The translations under genes and the position numbers were made by a program. The notes under the pieces are model-generated. The model saw nothing but the letters and a program-made list of their open reading frames with translations, did no database searches and had not been told where the DNA came from. From the NCBI GenBank assembly GCA_030998015.1, contig JARWMV010000233.1:1364001-1428000 (forward strand): 64,000 bases of DNA, read 5' to 3'. Below are positions 1 through 12,551 of this stretch, one piece after another. Each line of letters opens with the position of its first letter. Within the stretch, counting starts at the first letter, position 1. This stretch comes from Ceratorhiza oryzae-sativae. Taxonomy: Eukaryota > Basidiomycota > Agaricomycetes > Cantharellales > Ceratobasidiaceae.

Positions 1-344
1 GATTGGATCCATTGAGCAGCATGAAGCCTTCATGAGTGTTACATGCATTCAATACTCACCGACTTGGAACAAATAACGGTCCGTTATATAATACTCGATA
101 GCGGAGCAGTTCGACGAATTGAGCAATTAGGCCATGTTTACACCGCTCGTGGCTTGGATATTTTTGGTGCCTATGCAATTGAATCATTCCGATTATCATT
201 GCACCAAGGCTTCACCATGTATGCGCTGCGAAGTATCGAACACCGTATGCTCTTGGACAGAAATTCAAAATGTTCAGGAATACTGGACCTATCTCTTCAC
301 CATTTCCATAATATTTCATTATGAGTATGTCCCTACACTTGTTA

Positions 345-597
345 TTGTGTAGACACACGCCATGACGTCTCACGCAGGGAGACTTCTGTGGCCAAGATAC
401 AATCGTACTACGAGGTACAGTGAGAATACAATACATAAGAAATAAAGAAAAATACAGTACCTTAGCTCAACTACGAAGGTAGAGAACTAAGGAAGGGAGA
501 GGGGGTTCCCGCGAACTCGCGCATGATATCAGAGAGGGGGACAAGAAACAAGTACAAATATGCGCATACATGCACGCATATGATCGTAAATTCAACA
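345..597 (-). repeat. Ty1/copia-type LTR (solo or partial), reverse orientation
   Basis: The reverse complement of this stretch aligns along its length with the LTR that begins at 34737. Both start TGTTGAATTTAC, share the ctctctgatatcatgc block and the ttccttagttctctacc and gttgagctaaggta blocks, and stay similar into a ctccctgc.tgagag stretch past the probable LTR end. No gag-like frame follows on the minus strand toward position 1, so it is a solo LTR or an LTR with a short scrap of leader. The inner boundary is approximate and no target duplication was found. Confidence 0.7.
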
Positions 598-1249
598 CAG
601 TGGTGCATGTGTCTTGTCACAGCAACTGGGCTAATGATTGACAAAATTAATACAAACAGTGAGAGTGGTTATGCGGTTGAGAACGGAGAGAGACAGGAGC
701 CAGAAAGAATACAGTCTACAGGAGAGCCGATCAAAAGGCGTGTAATAATTAGGCGGTACTTGCCAAGCTCAAAAATAAGAAAATACATAATCAGTTTAGA
801 TGTCCAACCCCTCCTGTCCAGACCCATTGATGCTGCAACGCGTCAAATCGGAAAGGCGCTTTCTCCAACAATCTTGGCACCACTTTGGCGCGATGCTTGG
901 AAATTTTAAAAAAGAGTACTACAAAAGTCTCTACATGCTTATAGGCCAACCGAAAACCGACATCACTTCCCGAAAAACGTCGTCTTCGAGCGAGGATATT
1001 TCACTTGGGATAACGGTATCGGTCTTTACGAAGAACTTGTTTCAAATATGGGTTCTTCCTGAAGCTTTTGAATTATTATCTAGCTATAGGAACCCTTTTG
1101 CTTGACTCTTCGTATCACGGCAATTTCGGTTGGAGGCCAGAAAGAGCTGGAATTACTTACTGTTTAGCATGTGACTAGTGGCACGTGATTTCCATAAACA
1201 CGTGGTGGCTGAGCAACCTCGGTGGCAATCTCTGATCCCGTCCACAACG
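598..1249. other. Intergenic, promoter side of the helicase gene
   Basis: No open frame here shows recognisable protein features. A 128-codon frame at 523-909 partly overlaps the LTR and looks like chance. The last few hundred bases should hold the PRP43 promoter. Confidence 0.4.
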
Positions 1250-4357
<3,108 letters not shown>

Positions 4358-4687
4358 CTAGGATTGTAGTCGTAAAGCACCAACCTTCGTGCATTCGTTA
4401 AAGTAGGGTGTCCCGAAATGGAACAAAATGAACCACGGCTGGCTTTATAAATGATCGAATATGATGCACGAAATCCGAAGGATATTGCAGTCGTGTGTGG
4501 AATTGATAAAGCATAATGTAGGCGACAAGCCGGAGGCGTAGCAACCCGGAGTGGATACCGGATAGGGGCATCCCGGGAGCCGGGAGCCGATTGTTTGTAC
4601 AACTTGGAGACATCTATGAGCCAACAGCCTCTAATTCCAACGAAAGCCTACAGAACATAAATATCGAAAAAATCCACACGCGAACAA
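4358..4687. other. Convergent 3' intergenic spacer
   Basis: The spacer lies between the ends of the plus-strand helicase and the minus-strand MID1. It contains only short overlapping chance frames. No gene, repeat or RNA was recognised. Confidence 0.5.
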
Positions 4688-6229
4688 TCAAGAATTACAC
4701 CAGATCCTCCCATACGCATCCTGTGCGACACCTGGTCTCCCACCGTTTTCGATCGCCCCGTCCCATGAATCGATGAACCCAAGTCCGTAACTCACATTGG
4801 CGTTCACGTTGACTGCAGGACACTTCCACTTCAACAACGGCGGGCAGCTTCGGTCTACGGTATGGCACGTTTCGATACACGGGAGGAGTTCTTGGTACGC
4901 GACGCCCAGAGAAGGGAGGAATGGAGATCGAGGTGCTGCATTGGCAGCTCTGGATGTGAGCGCCGCTTGTGGGAGTGGCTCATCGAGACGCCGGTTTGAT
5001 TTTGGATCGTTGAATCCAAGCTGGGGGGTTCCGAGAGCAGTATCCGGGATGGGTTCTCCACACCGAGGAAACACGACGGAGCAAACCCATTTTCGATATG
5101 CGTCTTGGCAACCTGTACACGTCTGAAGCGGAGAGTACCAATCTCGGCCGCACGCAAACGTTTTTAAAGATGAAGTAAAGTTTGTCAGACTCGAGATGAC
5201 GGCGTCTCGGACGTCTTGAGGTAGGTTCTCATCCGTGTACGATGTTGCGCCGTTGGGAGGGCCAGGGAGCGGGACAGGGTAGGATACCAGGGGGCAGTAC
5301 GGTAGAGAGTGCACGAGTGGACATGGGAAAGAGTCGGACTTGGTCAAGAGGTATGATGGACCCGAGACCTTGACGCCGTCTTCGATGACGTACGCGGTGT
5401 AGTTGGTCGAGGGAGACAGTCCGTCCACGAACCATTGTGTACGCCAGCCGCCTGAATCTCTTAGTACCACACGACTTACGGTAGTCACCAGCGCGCCGCC
5501 CAACTTGGAAGCAAGAGCGCAAGCAGAATTTGTCAGCCACACGGTTTCGTTGGCATTCGCGGTAGGGAAGAGTAAGAGCGTGGTGTTTGGAGCAGGGGGG
5601 GTGAGTGGAGCTGCTGGGATACTCGGGATGGCAGACTGAAAAGTATAGTTTGGGTACGTGGGTTCGGTAAAGTTGAATGGAAGAAATGGCGGAGAAAAGA
5701 GGATCGCTCGGGTCGAAGACGTGTCGCCAAGGAGGGGAAGCTCATTCATCCGCTCGTGAACGGGGCCTAGAAGTAGACACAGATTCATAAATTAGACAAG
5801 ACGTCAGGACGTATCGTTGGGAAATACCTAATTCTGATGTTGCGACGTCTAATGTCCAGTTTGCCTTCGCCCCCGTCCCTGGCCATACAGCCAGCGCGCC
5901 GCCATTGAGAGTTCGAGCATAATATTCGATCAATCCGTCGTTCAGAGTCAGTTCCTCACCGCCCTGGCTGCCCGACACTCCACTTGGTCCTGGCAAGGCG
6001 ACGCCGGTGTCGTTGGAAACAAAAAACTGCGGAAGTGGTAGCACAGCCCCACAAACGGTGACCGTAAGGTAGTAGTTATTGGCATACGCCGGAAGTTGCA
6101 GTACAAGCGGCGTCGACGATGGGAGATTCTGAAGCTTCGTCGGAAAGGCACGGACAGCGTGGTTTGGTTCTGGGCAAGGGCCGAGAGCATGGAGACCAGC
6201 ACCATGGACACAATAGTTGGGACCTTCAT
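4688..6229 (-). CDS. MID1: Mid1-type stretch-activated Ca2+ channel subunit (5' frame break)
   Basis: Regulatory subunit of the Cch1-Mid1 plasma-membrane calcium channel. The frame starting MKVPTIVSMVLVSMLSALAQ (6229) is a classic signal peptide. Downstream are LPLPQFFVSNDT, many N-glycosylation sequons, and the family's Cys-rich C-terminus with FACGRDWYSPLQTC, GCQDAYRKWVC and ETCHTVDRSCPP, ending GRIWCNS at 4688. One intron (about 5769-5830) splits ATSELG from PVHERMNELP. Oddity: the signal-peptide frame and the next frame (FPTKLQNLPSSTPLV..) are offset by one base near 6130, and no room exists for an intron. This is either a one-base deletion in a C run (gtgccttt) or a sequence error. The family call is strong; intactness is uncertain. 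Confidence 0.82.
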
Positions 6230-6776
6230 GACCAGAGCCGAAAATTCGAAGCGCTATTCTCGCGGGTTTCGTATTGATTCGTTTATCTCTTAATATGGAC
6301 AGGCAATGTGCGCAAGTGACATGTCAGTGGTGGGGAGGGTGATAGTAGCCAGTGTGTAGCCCCGATTGGATTAGCGGCACCGCCACACGATTGTGGCTTG
6401 ACAAAACAGACGAAAAGTGCTGATGGCCCTGAAACGCCACTGGCGCCATACCGTTCACCGACTCCATCCCTCGCTCGCGCTGTTGACTCATTCTCGCCCA
6501 CCCGCTCCAATTTCGTATATTGAATGCAGCGGGCACAAGGGACAAGGACGTGGTTTCAATGGCGCTTTTCACGTGCCGGTGATCATCTCTTGCTTTCACT
6601 TCATGCTCATTCATGGCAAAACATCATATGTCCTCCAGTGCACTCTTCACTCGCTCAGTTTATCCAGTGGTACTGCACACACAAATCCTTCCATTTTATC
6701 ACAGCGCTATTCCATGTTCCATGGGGTTATAACCGCCACGCGGCATGATGAGCAATAGTCGGATTTTATGAGCGCG

Positions 6777-6813
6777 GATAAGCAGCTTGCTGAGCGAAGA
6801 GGAGCACGTCTCA
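6777..6813 (+). promoter_or_regulatory. Motif shared upstream of zinc-finger genes 1 and 2
   Basis: GATAAGCAG (6777-6785) is followed, 13 bases on, by GAGGAGCACGTCTCA (6799-6813). The same two words in the same order, one base apart, occur at 9866-9890 upstream of the second paralog. The longer word contains an ACGT core with partial dyad symmetry. It sits about 85 bp before the ATG, with TATAAA-like sequence between. Several GCTGAGC words surround it. A transcription-factor site is an inference. Confidence 0.5.
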
Positions 6814-6897
6814 GCGTTGAGCAGCGTTGCTGAGCGCACCCTCATGCCTTATAAACCCCAGGTGGTCTCCATGCCCGCTTAAACATCGCCCTTCAAA

Positions 6898-8454
6898 ATG
6901 ACCTGTAATCAATCTTTCAATTTTAATACAGGAGGCCCTTCGCTGGAGGCCGCGATGAGCGCTCTCAACACTGGCAACTCGTCAAAAGGCACTGCTATCG
7001 ACCCACTACTACGCGGACGACCCATCGCGTCTCCTTCTGAGGCTTCTTCACTCGGCTCAATGGATATGAGCTCCCAATTGGCGTTGTTGAACCAGCCTAC
7101 ACAGTTGTCTATGGTGTCTTCTGAGATTATAGGTTTGAGATGGTCACCTATTGTCTATTTCGCTCGGGCTGATAAATGATTTCAATCCAGTGAATCGATA
7201 CAATCTACCCTTGGATGGGTTTTGGGTCGGGCCTGGATGCTTCCACATTTCGTCTGACGCAGTCGATACGAATGTAAGTTACATATGAGCACGCATTACT
7301 CTTTCAGTAAGCTGAATTGAATATAGCTCGGGGCCTCCACAGCGGGCAACATATGGAATTTACAGGATACATCTTATGAGTGGAAAGCATCCAACAGGGA
7401 GGGTACGTCGGCCTCAAGCGTCACCCAAGAGTATTTTCGATCAGCGCTTCACCACGCAGCTGAAGCTTCCCCAGTTTTTGCGACCCCCGACTTTGATTAT
7501 ACTCTACCGCCATCTCAGATACTGGATCAGCCCCCTGGTGTGGCTGATAGCGACTCGGGCGAGGCCTCTGAAAGTGGATCCACCTCCTTTGACTCACCAA
7601 CCCAGGATGTCATCGACGCATCACCGGGATGGAGCGACGCTGCTAGCTTCGACAGCGGTGCTTTTATCCATGACCCGTCGCTGGGTATCTCCATGGAAGA
7701 AATCCAAGGCCACGATTCGGCCCAGACTGGATTCGACGCGTATCTCTTGAACCCGAGCCACCTCTACGGTATGCTATCATTCTCAATCCCCATGATACTC
7801 GATTCATTAAAAATTCGTTACAGACTCAACCAGCGCCCTCCCCGTAGCGTTCCGCCATGAGCCTAGTTCAGCGAGTACCAGCAACACAACCCACTCGCAT
7901 CCGTCCTCAAGCTCGAGTTTATTCATCAACACACCGGACTCTCCTCGATCGTTCGAAGGCTCCGCGGCCCACCCAACGGAGGACCAACTCGCCGATCTGA
8001 GATCTCTGGAGCTCTTGGGTGATCACCCGAGCCAGGATGACCTTGAGGAATGGATAGCCAGCTTTCTGGCCAAATGCAAAATGGCTGGAGTTGCCTATTA
8101 TTGCCCTGCGTGTTTAAGACCCCAGAGACGTCCATCTGCGCTTTTGGTAAGCGAATGCCTGATAATCTCAAGGTCATGCTCATAGTATGGCCTTTCGCAG
8201 ACTCATCTTTTCCATCGTTACAGGATCCAAGGTGATGTGATTTGTCATTTAAACCGAGTTCAATCATCTGAATTGTCGTCCTAGAACACGAATGCGGAAA
8301 CGGATGTGGACGCCTATTTATAACCAAGGCGAATCGAGCTCGACATGACGAACATTGTGTGGGCCAACTAAAGCAAAAGACAAGGCGATTCAGGAAGCCG
8401 CAATGTGGTATGAGTCGAAAGAAGAATGGGAGTAATAAGGACCGCAAATCCTAG
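6898..8454 (+). CDS. Lineage-specific zinc-finger protein, paralog 1 of 3
   Basis: I recognise no named family. Spliced exons give an N-terminal region rich in Ser, Thr, Asp and Glu (activation-domain style, e.g. DSDSGEASESGSTSFDSPTQ) and a C-terminal module. That module reads LGDHPSQDDLEEWIASFLAK, then CPACLRPQRRPSALL | THLFHRYRIQ | EHECGNGCGRLFITKANRA, where bars are introns. The first finger is C-X2-C-X12-H without a clean fourth ligand. The second is C-X3-C-X12-H-X3-C (C2HC), followed by a basic tail ending RKS. Introns fall at the same module positions as in the two paralogs at 10051 and 12552. The start at 6898 is the first ATG of a long open exon. A DNA-binding regulator is the likely role but is inferred. 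Confidence 0.72.
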
Positions 8455-9865
8455 GCTTTTGGGTTCATATACTTTGTTCTGTACCGTGTAATACGTCCTT
8501 TTAGTTGTATTGAAACAGATTTAATTGGGTTTTCGGAAGAACAATCTGGCAGTTCTTATAAAGTGACAACCCTTATTTAATATTACCCATGACACCCTTG
8601 TGGGCTACAATATATGATTGCGCGATTGAATTTTCTACGTTCCCACCCTATGTTTTCACTCCACAAAAGGGTAGAAGAGGGAACATATTTGCCTAACGGG
8701 ATCATATTGTCCAATATAGATCCGTGCGATCGGGAAGAATGATTGGCCGAGCTCGAAGGGCAATGCGTAGGTTCCTCCGAATATATGCGATACACGCACC
8801 ACGCACGCAGCAGTAAGGAACAATACTCCATGCACATCAACTTCTGGCTGATCTCATCGCAGTTGCGCAGCTAGGGCGGCAATTCCATGCAGCAAGCGGG
8901 ACTCACCTCAATCGGAGGTGTATGCGCATCATGACTTTGGATTGCAATGTATTGGTAAGGTATTCAAATTAAGTAGCTCTTCAATGATAGTTACTATATG
9001 CCGCACATTGTGGAGGGGTGCAGCCTCGTCTTACCTGCAGGTACACGAGTGGGCCACGAGGTCTGCCCAGCAATGCTGAACAACGGTGCGCCACGTGGGC
9101 GCCTAGAGCCGGACACCGAACATGACCTGTCCGTCAGTCCTTTGCGCCCCCATTTCCCCTTCTTTTTCTCCCTCCCGTGATTCCACCTCACATCGAATTC
9201 CGTCCGCTTGGCGACCCAACCTGCGAGCATGCTCGCAGCTCAGTCCTCCGCGGCTTCGTGCCAGGTCCCCCACTCGCTCCGGTGTCGAGGGCACAGGTCA
9301 CACGGCAGTCCTAGTCCGTTGAATTACTACCATTCACTCAATTCAATGTGACTCGGGCCTCGTATAAATGAAGAGAAGCACAACCCCCAGTAGATTTGAC
9401 CTTTGCACATCTACCAAAATTGCGTCACCATCGAACGAGGACCAAAGAATAAGACCCCCATACCTAATCCTGCTAACGTGACAATCGGGGACGATAGCTC
9501 AGTGACGCCCGAATCTATTGAGCATTCAGCGAACATATTGCTCAGCCTTCCACGCCTTGTCAAAGGCAATGCGAAGGTCACGATTCCCGATACAACTTCG
9601 GCCCGAGCTCCAAGCAAATAAATTCCAAAATGGGGCATACCGCAGCATGGATGAGCGAAGAACTGATCCTTGCAATGTGTTGCAATGCACGTCGTTCCCG
9701 AACCGCAAGAAGTGTTAGCTGGTGGCGAGCAGATACCATAAACGAACATATAACGAACTCGGTAAATTAAAAACACAAAAATGCCTTTCAGGTACCATCA
9801 GTCTTCTTGATTCGGGAAATGATGCGCGTAGTTACGACATGCGTCGATTGCGCGTGACACGTGAT
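8455..9865. other. Intergenic between zinc-finger genes 1 and 2
   Basis: No convincing gene. The best candidate is a short plus-strand frame around 9369-9621 (e.g. PESIEHSANILLSLPRLVKG) just after a TATAAA at 9364. It has no recognisable domain and its start is ambiguous, so I do not annotate it as coding. Confidence 0.4.
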
Positions 9866-9890
9866 GATAAGCAGTGAGGAGCACGTCTCA
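9866..9890 (+). promoter_or_regulatory. Second copy of the shared upstream motif
   Basis: GATAAGCAG (9866-9874) and GAGGAGCACGTCTCA (9876-9890) match the pair at 6777-6813 exactly, with shorter spacing. The copy lies about 160 bp before the ATG of paralog 2. Repeated GATGAGCG/ATGATGA words and a TATAAA (about 9992) follow. Confidence 0.5.
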
Positions 9891-10050
9891 TCATTTAGAA
9901 GCGCCGTGGCAATGATGAAGAGCAGGGATGAGCGTGAATGATAGTGTGACATTCAGGATGAGCGTAGGCATGATCGTAAAGATGCGAGAGTTATAAAGAG
10001 CAACGGAAAGACTCAGTAAATCGTCAGTTATATAGGTCTAAAACGTTGTA

Positions 10051-11096
10051 ATGGAACAAGAGCCAGGGCAAGTCGGTACGTCTATCAAGCTTTCACGCGA
10101 CGCGTTACCAATGGTACAATTCAATCGAATCTCACAGACTCAAAATCCTTCGAGGCTACATATAAATTTCAGCTCTCCATTGCAACAAATACTTCCCGTG
10201 ATTCAGGTTCGTCGCAGTGAGCTTGTATGAAGTATTTGATCGAAGTTGACACATTTTGGCGCCTTAGTACCTCGTATGGAATTACGTGAATTCTGTGCCC
10301 CGGAGTCCCAACTTGTTAGAGGCATGCTCAATGCTAATGACAATGAAGTAAGCGCATTCTACTTCTCGACGACTATCCTGTGATATATTAATTCCATTTT
10401 GCAGCTTGGGCCTCTACCAGTGCTCGTCCTTTCTGGCCCTTTCTCAATTTCTGAGTGTGTAAGGAATGAGCCGGGACAGGAGTGGGGTAATTAGTCAAAT
10501 TTCACTAGGTAATGATCCGTAACTAACACTGCGTGGGTAGAGAAAAAAGTGTCCACCTGCGCCTTGGAGACGGGATTGTCGAGCTCAGGAGCTTCGGGTT
10601 CCGCAGGAGACTCGAAAATTTCATTCGTGGACATGAAAGACAAGCTTTCCGCCCCGGCGGACCTGAAATCATTAGGGACACAACCAGACAAGCATACCGT
10701 TGATAAGTGGCTAGCCAACTACTTGGCCCAATGTCGACAGCACGGTCTTCGACTATGTTGCCCAGCCTGTGGTCAAGCTCAGAGGCGCCCTTCGGCCCTG
10801 AAGGTTGGTCTGAGGCTCATTGGTTGTCGGCCTTGCTTAATTATATTTGTAGACCCACCTATACTTCCGGTATAGGATCGCACGTAAGCTCGAAATCTTG
10901 TATTCAAGCTTAGTATTGAAGGCTCTTTCTAGCACACGAGTGTAATAAAGGATGCGGTTTCACTTCTGCGACCTTGGCGAATGTCCAGCGACACACAGGA
11001 CGTTGCAATGGTGCTATCCGGCAGAGGGAAGCCTGGATTCCAAGCTGTCGCGCAACGAGGAAAAGGAAGGACCTTCATGTGCCAGTTGATGCATAG
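10051..11096 (+). CDS. Lineage-specific zinc-finger protein, paralog 2 of 3
   Basis: The model begins MEQEPGQVDSKSFEATYKFQ and joins seven exons in frame. The N-terminus is shorter than in paralog 1 and has less Ser/Thr-rich sequence. The C-terminal module is LGTQPDKHTVDKWLANYLAQ, CPACGQAQRRPSALK | THLYFRYRIA | PHECNKGCGFTSATLANVQ with RHTGRC completing C-X3-C-X12-H-X3-C. Two introns interrupt the module at the same codons and phases as in paralogs 1 and 3. The tail AWIPSCRATRKRK matches paralog 3 (AWVPSCRPSAKR). The stop TAG at 11094-11096 follows a basic cluster. Likely a nuclear DNA- or RNA-binding protein (inference). Confidence 0.72.
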
Positions 11097-11461
11097 TCAC
11101 CCGGAGTTCCCGACCAACGAACTCACGGGATTCCGTTGCCTGTAGCGCAACCAACAGTTTGATACGTGCATCCATTCTTAATGGCCAGTCAAGACTATAT
11201 GCGCCATATTAGTCACCCAGATGTTTTGCGTACTATGCCAAGTTAATGATAGCCCACTATTTTCAAATAAGCCCATGCTAACGGCTTTAATCTGTCAGGA
11301 GATTTTTAGCACGGGGAATAGATGAAGTGTTTCAGCGACCGCGTGATTACTTTTATGAGACTGAAGACTTCACTATAATCCGGCCGCTTTAGCTATAGGA
11401 TTTTGCCCCCCTCGGAAAACCCAAGTGGGATTGTGGGCTATAGCTTGCGGTAGCGTACAGG
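11097..11461. other. Intergenic, no feature recognised
   Basis: AT-rich sequence between paralog 2 and the MITE pair. No open frame with protein-like composition and no clear repeat. Confidence 0.4.
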
Positions 11462-11638
11462 CACTGGATAGCTTCCGCAACATCTAAACACACAGCTTAG
11501 CTAAACTAAACTATCCTAAAGGTGAAGCGATTACAAAATGGAGTGATGAACCATAAGTAAAATGTAACGTCATCCAGATTTTAGATGGGCCTAGCTTGGC
11601 CTAGTTTAGCTATAGATGTTGTGGGAAGCTATTCACTG
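11462..11638. mobile_element. MITE-like element 1 (terminal inverted repeats)
   Basis: The left end cactggatagcttccgcaac continues to catct. It is the imperfect inverse of the right end agatgttgtgggaagctatt, which continues to cactg (about 24-25 bp TIRs, one gap). The interior is noncoding and AT-rich and contains ctaaactatcctaaaggtg and gtaacgtcatccagatttta. Short size, TIRs and lack of coding fit a MITE. No clear target duplication, because element 2 abuts it. Confidence 0.65.
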
Positions 11639-11791
11639 GATGACTTCCCATAAGAGCTAAAACCAAAGCTAAGCTATTCTAAAGGCGGAGTGATTACAAC
11701 GTGGAGTAATCAGACATAAATAACTTATGACGTCACCCAGACTTTACCTTATATTAGCGTAGATTTGGCCCTTGCGGGAAGTCATCCACTG
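11634..11791. mobile_element. MITE-like element 2, head-to-tail with element 1
   Basis: The left end cactggatgacttcccataa is the near-perfect inverse of the right end cttgcgggaagtcatccact. The interior is homologous to element 1 in the same orientation (ctaagctattctaaaggcgg, gattacaacgtggagtaatc, tgacgtcacccagacttta). The two elements therefore form a tandem pair sharing the cactgga junction. Confidence 0.65.
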
Positions 11792-12551
11792 TTACAAACG
11801 AGAGTCTTTAATAGCTATGACTTAGCGTGTGCGTGCAGTGGTAGTAAAGGCATATGAATATCTTATTTATCTGCTTGCACTTTACGTGTTACAGGTGCGC
11901 TTATATACATAAAAGGTGAGACAAACGGTGGGGATGCGTATATGCGCTGCGTGTAAACTGAGACAACGGATCATCACGAGATCCGAGCTTGTGATCTTCA
12001 ACAAGCACGCCTGACCACAACACCGTGGCACGGTGGGCATCTTCTTTCAAATTCCTATCTAGGATCCCTTGTGTTCATCAATAGGGGCCCAATATCTCGA
12101 TCCTCGAGCCCACCGAGCTCTTGCGGTCAGACTGTCAGGTCGCGGGCAATATGTGAGCTCCCCGCTCGTGTCGGCCACTGGGGTTGGTTACATGCCTGTA
12201 TGAAAGGCTTGCGACAAAAGAACCATTTTACACATGCAGAAGCTCGGTGGTTATGGAGGGCAAGAATCAGTGAAGTGTGCCACGAAAACAATTAAATCAC
12301 CTAAGCTACCGTTTTACGTCGTTTCTAGTGGGTAGAATAGTTTTGGGGTCCGATCGAGCACCACCAACGGGGGCACAACAAAAACCGAGGTGTCTACGGC
12401 GTTTTCCGGGACATCATCCAGGGCACTCTCCCTAGTATGTTCAGGCGACGACTCATAATAAGTCTTTTGATTTCATACCGCTGACTAAGGATGAGCAGTG
12501 ATGGTTTGACGTGGGCGCCTGGCAATTCGGTGCGGGCATATATAGATATGC
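11792..12551. other. Intergenic before zinc-finger gene 3
   Basis: No supported gene. The GAGGAGCACGTCTCA motif of the other two paralogs is not seen here. A small frame at 12071-12295 has no recognisable domain. Confidence 0.35.

Noticed and set aside
9369..9621. Small plus-strand gene after a TATAAA
   Set aside because: Two overlapping frames compete, there is no signal peptide, domain or homolog in the window, and no convincing introns.
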